DNA from: Fluviispira sanaruensis
GTDB taxonomy: Bacteria > Bdellovibrionota_B > Oligoflexia > Silvanigrellales > Silvanigrellaceae
Direction of reading: 5' to 3'
Length of the DNA stretch: 64,000 bases
NCBI RefSeq assembly: GCF_004295685.1
Contig: NZ_AP019368.1
Location: forward strand, 2,563,501-2,627,500
In this document: positions 57,267 through 64,000 of the stretch, one piece after another
Layout: each line of letters opens with the position of its first letter
Numbering within the stretch: position 1 is the stretch's first letter
Notes under the pieces: generated by a model
Database searches by the model: none
What the model saw: the letters and a program-made list of their open reading frames with translations, nothing else
Told to the model about the DNA's origin: nothing
Made by a program: the position numbers and the translations under genes

Positions 57267-60105
57267 TTGCTTCCCTCTAAAAATTTAATTACACATAATT
57301 TGATAGCATTTTCTATCATTGCAATAACTACAGGATGCTCGAAATCATATCAGTCAAAACAAATGAATGATTTATCCATAACTTCACTTTCAAAAGCTTC
57401 AAATAGTTGCACACCAACCCTGGATGAAAATTTCACTCAGGATGATTTAAACGATATCGAAACAATAAATGAATTTTTCCAACCAGAACTTTCAGATGAG
57501 GAGCTCAGTTCATTAAATGAAGCTCTTATTCAGAATTACAAACGGGATGTCAATGAGATCGAGCCCATCACTCAGTTGCTTATCCAACTCGAAGATTATA
57601 TGCACAAGTATGGCTTAAAATTAAACACAATCCATAATAGAAATGCTTCTTTTATAGATGACTATATAAAAGGAATCTCTAATACATACATAAATACCAT
57701 GGAAAAAATAAGTAATTTAGAAGAGTCTTCCATTATCAAATACAAAAGTACCCCTGTCTTTGGAGTGCTGAAAAATGATGATTTTTCCATTGAAAAATAT
57801 ATTATCACTCTTGAAGCAGAAGAAAAAGTAAGTCAATTTAAATCCATCATGAAAAATTATATGAATTTAAATAATTTAAACGAAGATTATATTCCTTTGC
57901 CCAATACATTCAAAACGGGAGGGATGAGATTTATAAATAGAATAACAGGAGAAGAAAAATTCATCTCCTATAATAATGATGATGATTTTAAAATACTTAG
58001 TAATTTTAATAAATATCTAAATGAAAATGTAAACAGAATTTCTTCCTATGTGAAAAGAGACTTTGCAGGGAAATTGCATCTTAAAAACATTGATTCTGCA
58101 TTTGGTTTACGGGCAGGATTAGGAATCAAAACAATTTTCGATTTTATGTCTGACAAAAGAAATGAACATTCATTCGTCTCTGAAGGAATCGAATCTGACA
58201 ACGATGCTGAAAGTTCATACTTATATTAATTTAACTCAAACTGGAGTTGATTCTTACACGGAAATAGAAAAAATTAACTTAGGACTGAACAGTGCAAACA
58301 TAATTCTCGATGCACTTGAGCTTGTCAATGCTGAAAATACGACGAAAAAAATTCAACTTGGCACCAGACTCGGATTCGATGCTGCAGGATTTACTTTAGG
58401 CGCAAGCAGTTAAATTCTGAGTTTGCTTGGAGAGTCAGCGGCTTCTGCTTCACTCAACACACTTTCTGTTCCTTTGACCGGTCTTGCGATTGGCTTCAAC
58501 GCATTTGCGAGTGCTGCAGCTGTGAGTCAGGAAGATTCAATTCACCTCGCAAATTACTTTTATTCATATGAACAAGAATTAAGCAAATATAAAGTAACAG
58601 CTGCTTCCAATGAAAGTGATTTTCATAAAGATATTTTTGCTATGCCAGTCGTACCACTTGCTTATAAAAACTGGATTTATAACAATAATAAATTCCAATC
58701 GGCAAATTATACAAATGCAATGATAAAAGAAGTTGATCTCAGCAAAAGAGATCAGATTAAGCTCCAATTTGGCGATCACTATGTTTATCAAACAAGTCGT
58801 TACGAAGATCTAGATGGCTTAAGCCACACATATATTTCTTCGTTTGGTCCTAACCCAAGAGCCATTTTGGACAATCATCATTTAATTCCGATAAAAAACT
58901 TATTGCATTTTACACTCGGAGATGAAGACTTTGTTATCTTAGATAAAATTAGTACATCTAAACCAATTATCTTACCAATAGTTCCAACTACAGATATCAG
59001 TTATAACTTTGGTTACACACCGGGGATTTTATCGCGGCATGATGCAGAGCTTTCCAGTGTTTTAAAAATGCAAAAATATGGAAATTTTCTCTTTGAATAT
59101 ATGACAGGAATTTTTACCGAGTTTTCTATTAGAGAATTATTTTTTGATTATAAAAGTACAGAAATAACAATAAAACTTGGAGAAAATAATAGATTTTTAT
59201 TCACACCAGTTGTACCAGATAACTGGAAAAATCTTATCACATATAACATCTATGGAAATAAAGGACATTATTTTCTAAAAACAGCGGAAGCAGTTAATTA
59301 CAAGATCCATACAAATAGTGCAAATGAAAAATGGATAATTGATATGGGTTCTATTAAAAGCAACATAAAAATTGAAAATAATAGTATAAAGTTCGGCAAT
59401 AACTGTATTCAATTTCCATCAGAGATCAAAGCAAAAGAGATTTTATTGCTGCATGCAAATGGCGCGATAAGCTCAGTTCAACTTGATACAGAAAAGCAAA
59501 ATTACATTTCATATGATTTTAGCAAACTTAATTTGTCCAAAAATGACTTTATAATTATGCTGCAAAGTCAAAGTGTAGCAAACAATCAAGCTCATGGTTA
59601 TATAGAAGTCGAAAAATATCCAGTAGATTCCACATATAGCTCTAAATCTTGGTATGATATTGAGCATAATACAATTATTTCACCTCTTTTATTAAGCAAA
59701 AAATCCACACAAATTGATCTTTTTTTAGTCGGACGAGTCGGTGATTATATTTACTACTATGACCAAAAAAATTCAGATATTTACTTTCAAGAAAAAAATA
59801 AAAGAGAAACATATTTGCTAGAAAGTAATGTTAAAAATATTCAGCTATTCCCTGATCATATTATTGTTGAAAAACTTGATAAATATATTATTTCATTTTT
59901 TGATCCTAGAAAAAAAACTCTACTTGAAGTTATTTCAAATAAAATTTCCAAAAATGAGATTCATAAAATAGCCAAAGAAAATGGTTACAATATAGGAAAT
60001 GAAGTACTGCTTTTTAACCACACAAAAAAATTCATAGGCTGGTATTTATCTAATATCGATATCATGGTTGACGTTGATAAAATCAATAATCATATAAAAG
60101 GATAA
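57267..60105 (+). pseudogene. Broken large-toxin-like (TcdA/TcdB pore-type) exported protein
   Basis: The TTG start at 57267 has AGGAG 7 nt upstream and is followed by a lipoprotein-like signal (AFSIIAITTGC). The first frame runs to 58229. A +1 shift near 58215 gives LKVHTYINLTQTGVDSYTEI, and in that frame one TAA at 58411-58413 interrupts GASS-stop-ILSLLGES. It then runs to 60105. The joined product of about 945 residues has hydrophobic NTLSVPLTGLAIGFNAFASA, then ILPIVPTTDISYNFGYTPGI, ITIKLGENNRFLFTPVV and GNKGHYFLKT. That order resembles the clostridial toxin delivery region. No RTX repeats or effector are seen. The deaminase-like gene follows after 6 nt. Confidence 0.7.
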
Positions 60106-60111
60106 CAATAT

Positions 60112-61407
60112 ATGAAAATTAAATTAATAAATATTTTAATAATATTTAACATACTTTTTATTAATAATAGCTATGCAACAAATAATCAATGTGTCTCTCA
60201 AGAAAAAATACCAATTAAAAATAAAGTCATTTCAGTTGGCAATGAACAGAGTAAAATGTTTCTAATAGTTAACAAAGACAAGAATATAAGTACAATTTCC
60301 CCTGGAAATACACAGAAGATTTATGAAGTAAAAAACGAATTATACACTTATATTACCAATACAAACAACACTTATTTTCATTTTATTTCTGAAGAAATTC
60401 AGAAAGTAAACTCAGACATCAATAGTATGAATAATAGTTTTTTTACTTTAAAATCCGATGGTCAAGGTGCTTTTCATTTATCTTCAGGAGAAATTAGAGA
60501 GCAAGATGTTATTAGTATATTAGCAACTGAAGCACTCACTAAAATTAAAAATAGAAAAACAATTCTCATTGACTATATAAGCTCAGACAAGCAAGCTATG
60601 ATTAAATATTTACTCAATTTTAACAAACTCTATGAAAATATTAAGCTCAGTTCCGAAAAATTAGCCCTTGATATCCTTCCTAAAGTTGAAGAAAAAGTAA
60701 TTGATATAAATACAGTGAATGGCTATAGTCAATTCGAACAATTTAAAGATGCGTTAAAAGAAATCAGACAGACTATAAACGATCCAACAAAAACAATTAT
60801 GGTTGTTAAAAATGATAACCCTGATGAAGCAATTATGCAAAAAGCAGTTGAAGCACGTAAAAAACTTTTGCAAGGACTCAACGAAAGCGTGACTGATAAA
60901 AAACAGAACAGTCGCGATCACAATGCTAAAAAAACTATTTCCTATGCTAAATTAACTCTAAACAATGCAATCAATAATAAAATTCATCTTTATTCTGTGA
61001 GCGGTGAAAATTTTAAATTTGTTCCTGATGAAGACGAACCATCTAAAATCTTCGTCAATCTAAAGAAAAATAATCATAACTTTCCTTATATCACTCCAGC
61101 TGAAAACCCCTTGACCAATATGCAAAGGATTCTCAAAGCAACTCAAGCAATCAAAAATGGTGGAAACCAAGATTTAAGCACAACTCGTTATTCTGATTCA
61201 GAAGCGAAAATATTGGAAGCTATTGTCGATAATACAAAAGATACTGCTAAAGAGACGCAAGGTGATTTAGAAATTTATACTTCTAAACCAGCCTGTCTTT
61301 CCTGCCGTAACGTTTATAATTATTTCAAGGAAATCAGACCTAAAATCAATGTTAAAATTTTAACTCTCACCGAAGATGATCATAAGAATTTATATAAATC
61401 TTATTGA
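60112..61407 (+). CDS. Exported protein with C-terminal nucleic-acid-deaminase-like domain
   Basis: The 431-residue protein has a signal peptide (MKIKLINILIIFNILFINNSYA). Residues 25-330 are unrecognised, with coiled-coil-like helices. The C-terminal 70 residues contain TRYSDSEAKILEAIV, a DxE in place of the usual HxE, and then YTSKPACLSCRNVYNYFKEI, the PCxxC zinc site. Together these resemble the BURPS668_1122-type deaminases found as toxin tips of polymorphic toxin systems. The expected activity is deamination of a base in target nucleic acid. It starts 6 nt after the broken toxin-like gene. No immunity gene is visible downstream. Confidence 0.7.
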   Translation: MKIKLINILIIFNILFINNSYATNNQCVSQEKIPIKNKVISVGNEQSKMFLIVNKDKNISTISPGNTQKIYEVKNELYTYITNTNNTYFHFISEEIQKVNSDINSMNNSFFTLKSDGQGAFHLSSGEIREQDVISILATEALTKIKNRKTILIDYISSDKQAMIKYLLNFNKLYENIKLSSEKLALDILPKVEEKVIDINTVNGYSQFEQFKDALKEIRQTINDPTKTIMVVKNDNPDEAIMQKAVEARKKLLQGLNESVTDKKQNSRDHNAKKTISYAKLTLNNAINNKIHLYSVSGENFKFVPDEDEPSKIFVNLKKNNHNFPYITPAENPLTNMQRILKATQAIKNGGNQDLSTTRYSDSEAKILEAIVDNTKDTAKETQGDLEIYTSKPACLSCRNVYNYFKEIRPKINVKILTLTEDDHKNLYKSY

Positions 61408-61412
61408 GAATT

Positions 61413-61682
61413 GAAGGCAAAAATCATCAGCTTGTATTGTCTTTACTCCCACGGGTTCGAGTCAGGTGGCGCATAAATCATTAGTTTGTTTTGTCTTAAC
61501 TTCGACGGGGTCGAGTCAGGTGGCGCATAAATCATTAGTTTGTTTTGTCTTAACTTCGACGGGGTCGAGTCAGGTGGCGCATAAATCATCAGTTTGTTTT
61601 GTCTTAACTTCGACGGGGTCGAGTCAGGTGGCGCATAAATCATTAGTTTGTTTTGTCTTAACTTCGACGGGGTCGAGTCAGA
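61413..61682 (+). repeat. 54-bp tandem repeat array
   Basis: Four units of exactly 54 bp start at GAGTCAGG (61459, 61513, 61567, 61621), and a fifth start at 61675 is cut short. A degenerate unit precedes them (61413-61458). Units are nearly identical; the third differs at ATCATCAG against ATCATTAG. The first full boundary reads CACGGGTTCGAGTC, similar to a tRNA T arm. The unit contains GCATAAATCA, whose reverse complement occurs in the 58-bp array. Confidence 0.95.
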
Positions 61683-61746
61683 CAAGACTCCTCAGGGCAG
61701 AGTTGCTGGCCGCAAATGCCCTTCGGAGCCATTCTCTGACTCGCCC
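61671..61746. other. Long-range inverted repeat around a GC-richer spacer
   Basis: GGTCGAGTCAGA (61671-61682) and TCTGACTCGCCC (61735-61746) are complementary at 11 of 12 positions, the exception being a G-T pair. The 52-nt interior is richer in G and C than the surroundings. It separates the two tandem arrays and could fold as a structured RNA or mark an old insertion. Confidence 0.55.
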
Positions 61747-61758
61747 CTCTAAATTACT

Positions 61759-61966
61759 CTATTCGGTCACTGCTGATTTATGCTTAGTAATTTATCTCAT
61801 ACTCTGTGCCGATTATTTATTCGGTCACTGCTGATTTATGCTTAGTAATTTATCTCATACTCTGTGCCGATTATTTATTCGGTCACTGCTGATTTATGCT
61901 TAGTAATTTATCTCATGCTCTGTGCCGATTATTTATTCGGTCACTGCTGATTTATGCTTAGTAATT
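61759..61966 (+). repeat. 58-bp tandem repeat array
   Basis: TCGGTCACTGCTGATTTATG starts at 61763, 61821, 61879 and 61937, an exact 58-bp period. Three units are complete and the fourth ends after about 30 nt at GTAATT. Units are almost identical (one A/G difference in the third). The core TGATTTATGC is the reverse complement of the core in the 54-bp array. Confidence 0.95.
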
Positions 61967-62253
61967 CTTCGTATGCGACGTACTGTTGATTTAATTTTAA
62001 CTTTTGATTTATGCTAAATGACGCATAGCTAACTTTAATTTCATTAGATTTATTTGATATAACTTTTAATCAAAAAGCCTGTCCGATGAATATTCGAACA
62101 TTGTTAGATTATGTGAAGTGGTTAATATTTACAAATCATAATTAAAAATTGCTTCTAAGTTACATCCTCCTAAAAAAAATTTAAATAGAGTTAATAAATC
62201 CTATAAGATTGTTACTTTATAAATAAGTTTTTTTAAATTATTTATTTTTTAAA

Positions 62254-62298
62254 AATAAAATCTTATTATTTTTAAAAAATAAATAATAAGATTTTATT
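62254..62298. terminator. Perfect 17-bp AT-rich hairpin
   Basis: AATAAAATCTTATTATT (62254-62270) and its exact complement (62282-62298) flank an 11-nt loop. It lies 130 nt before the next gene. It may terminate transcription entering from the deaminase-like gene or act as a recombination-prone cruciform. Confidence 0.55.
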
Positions 62299-62424
62299 AT
62301 TATAAGATAAGTTTACTATAATTTATTAAATTTTAACTTGACTCATAAATTTCAATACATTAAAGATAACATAATTTGTTTTTGCTACTTGGTAATAATA
62401 ATGTAATAAATAGGAGTTTTTGCT

Positions 62425-64000
62425 ATGTTTATAAATACTAAATGTACCTTGTTTTTTTCATCACTATTTCTATCAAATATTGCTTTAGCAGGTGGACCTA
62501 ATATTGTAAATCATTGTGCTTTTAAAGGAGTAAATCACCCAGAGAACGCAAATGGCGTAATGTTTGATGAAGAGTGCCAAAACGCCTAAGTTCTTCCACC
62601 TGAGGTTGGTAAAGTAACTGTGAGCGCAGTACAACAGAATTTAAATTTTGGATTTTGTTCTGCAATGAAAATCGATCAAAATTCAGTTAGAGAAAGCTCA
62701 AAAATTAGAGAAAATATACTAATAAAAATAAATAAAATGATACAAGAACTTGATCCTTTGGATAAAGAAAAAGAAAATCTCTATAAAATATTAATAACTA
62801 AAAAATCAGAAAGAGAAGTCGCCTATAATAAGTTTGAAGAAATAAAAGTTAAAGAGGTAAAACTTGGAAAGGAAGTAGATATTGCTAGAGGTATATATGA
62901 AAAGTTATTTCGGAAAGATCCAAAATCTCCTAAAACTGCTGAGGCTAAAAAAGTGCTAGATGATCTAGTAGAGGATTATACAACTTTATTAGATTTTGAA
63001 TTCTATCCTGCAGAAAAAGAATTAGCAAGAACTTCCAGAGAAGTTAAATTAGCTTCAGATCAATACGACTATATTTATAATAGATTTGAAGAGTTATTAA
63101 AGCCATTACAAAGTTTACAGGCAGCTGCAGATAATATAACTAATTCAGCTCTTAACTCTTATCAAAGATATGCCTTACTCGAGGGAATATCCGCAAATCT
63201 TTTATTCAATTCAGATACAAGTAATTTGGTGCAGAAGTACCAGGAGAAGAATAAAAATATAAATATTACATGGCAACCTATGCTTATAAAAAACGCGTTA
63301 TTCAATGCTTATTTAAAAGAAACTGATTCGATGCCCGACTCTACTTTCTCAGTTCTTATGGATGCTTATATCCCTGGAGTGAGCTATCAGACGCTTAAAA
63401 ATCTCGATCCAAAAATTCCTTTACCTTCATTAAATGAAAAAGAGAGTAAGCAGGATGAATTTTTCGGCAGTACTTCTGGAAGAGTAAAACTCAATCTTCT
63501 TGGAGGATGCACTTATTATGATAATGTTAATCAACCGGTTAAAGCAAATGATATAAATAATATTTCCGCAAATATTGCTTTGAATGTTAACTATACTTAT
63601 CAAGTCAAAGGGAGAAGATCTTTTACCGCAAAATATCACTTATATAATTTATATACAAGGATAGAAAGCAAGTCTACATCAAGAGGATGGTTTTCGACAT
63701 CATCTGCTCACTCTATTGTTGAAGAAAAAGATTCTGGAGATTGGTTTGAAATTAAATTTAATGGAGACAATGGAGAATTTCAATACACACCAAGAGAACA
63801 AAGTGAAATTACGGCTGAACAAAAGAAACTTTTGCTTGATCGTGTTCTTATACTTGCTGGTAAACAAAATGCAGGCTCAACTCCTCCAAGTATAATACAA
63901 CCACCAATTTCTGGTATCTTATATGCTGCAGATAGGATTGAAAGATGTAATTATTATTATTGCCAAGTAGGCTCCTTCTTTATAGGCACTATTGGCTCAA
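62425..64000 (+). pseudogene. Long exported coiled-coil protein gene interrupted by TAA, truncated at the right edge
   Basis: ATG 62425 has AGGAG 8 nt upstream and opens a signal peptide (CTLFFSSLFLSNIALAGG). Codon 55 is TAA (62587-62589). The same frame is then open for 470 codons to the window edge, so the stop interrupts a real gene. Translated parts include a heptad-rich stretch (IQELDPLDKEKENLYKI), KELARTSREVKLASDQYDYI, and a later beta-rich region with GGCTYYDNVNQ. I do not recognise the family. Either the gene is disrupted, or a short 54-residue exported peptide is made. The 3' end lies outside the window. Confidence 0.65.

Larger units (their letters stand above)
61408..62424. other. 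1-kb non-coding tract with tandem repeats and hairpins
   Basis: There is no credible gene between the deaminase-like gene and 62425. The tract holds a 54-bp tandem array, a hairpin-flanked GC-richer segment, a 58-bp tandem array, and a long AT-only hairpin. Reading frames over the arrays are by-products of the 54-bp period (18 codons). 61970-62250 shows nothing beyond AT-rich sequence. Confidence 0.7.

Noticed and set aside
61443-61834. Reading frames on both strands over the 54-bp array, giving an 18-residue repeat protein
   Set aside because: The period of 54 is a multiple of 3, so any frame without a stop in one unit stays open in all. There is no ribosome site and the frames end when the array ends.
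61413-61966. Possible CRISPR array
   Set aside because: The units are contiguous with no unique spacers, each array has its own single unit, and no cas gene is nearby.
61413-61966. Integron attC-like cassette array
   Set aside because: There is no integrase, no cassettes between units and no attC core sites; the units are directly tandem.

Overview
The window is an AT-rich bacterial chromosome segment that reads as a Gram-negative, flagellated, secretion-rich organism. Evidence for this is FliW, a class A penicillin-binding protein, many Sec signal peptides and lipoproteins, RmlA/RmlB for surface polysaccharide, RNase Y, and frequent TTG starts. The mixture of conserved housekeeping genes with long secreted or toxin-like proteins of no familiar family fits Bdellovibrionota of the Silvanigrella/Oligoflexia kind. 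That placement is inference; there is no rRNA here to confirm it.

Layout. 1-12.4 kb: small accessory genes (haem-binding secreted protein, solute-binding proteins, GIY-YIG nuclease, EndoH-like GH18 glycosidase, YceI, VOC protein with a lysine-rich tail, FliW), plus two decayed solute-binding-protein genes and one gene cut by a stop codon. 12.8-22.7 kb: a 2090-residue lipoprotein-like protein with a large-toxin-like pore region and RTX-type repeats, a trypsin-like lipoprotein, a family-3 solute-binding protein and an unrecognised exported HEFGH protein. 22.8-44 kb: housekeeping block with dapA and a nucleotide kinase, tRNA-Met, glutathione peroxidase, tRNA-Val next to ubiE/menG, rmlAB, groESL with a strong terminator, a purine permease, sdhA/frdA, fba plus Nudix, RNase Y, an inositol-monophosphatase-family gene, azlCD, PBP1A and a His-rich TPR protein.

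44-54 kb: a duplicated pair of secreted-protein genes, each pair joined by an ATGA stop/start overlap. The second copy is followed, by another ATGA overlap, by a membrane-anchored HEAT-repeat protein whose N-terminal half resembles the lipid-transfer (vitellogenin-type) module. Between the copies lie three small exported cysteine-containing paralogues at different stages of truncation, two of them behind a nearly identical 34-nt leader. I regard this as the best candidate for an undescribed system. 54-57 kb: a GAF-PAS-PAS histidine kinase and a sterol-desaturase-family protein.

57-64 kb: a second large-toxin-like gene, broken by a frameshift and a stop, directly followed by an exported protein with a C-terminal nucleic-acid-deaminase-like domain. 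Then comes a 1-kb non-coding tract with two tandem-repeat arrays (54-bp and 58-bp units) that share a core in opposite orientation and are separated by a hairpin. Last is a long exported coiled-coil protein gene, interrupted by TAA at codon 55 and running off the right edge. Gene decay, orphan solute-binding proteins and paralogous exported proteins recur throughout the accessory parts.
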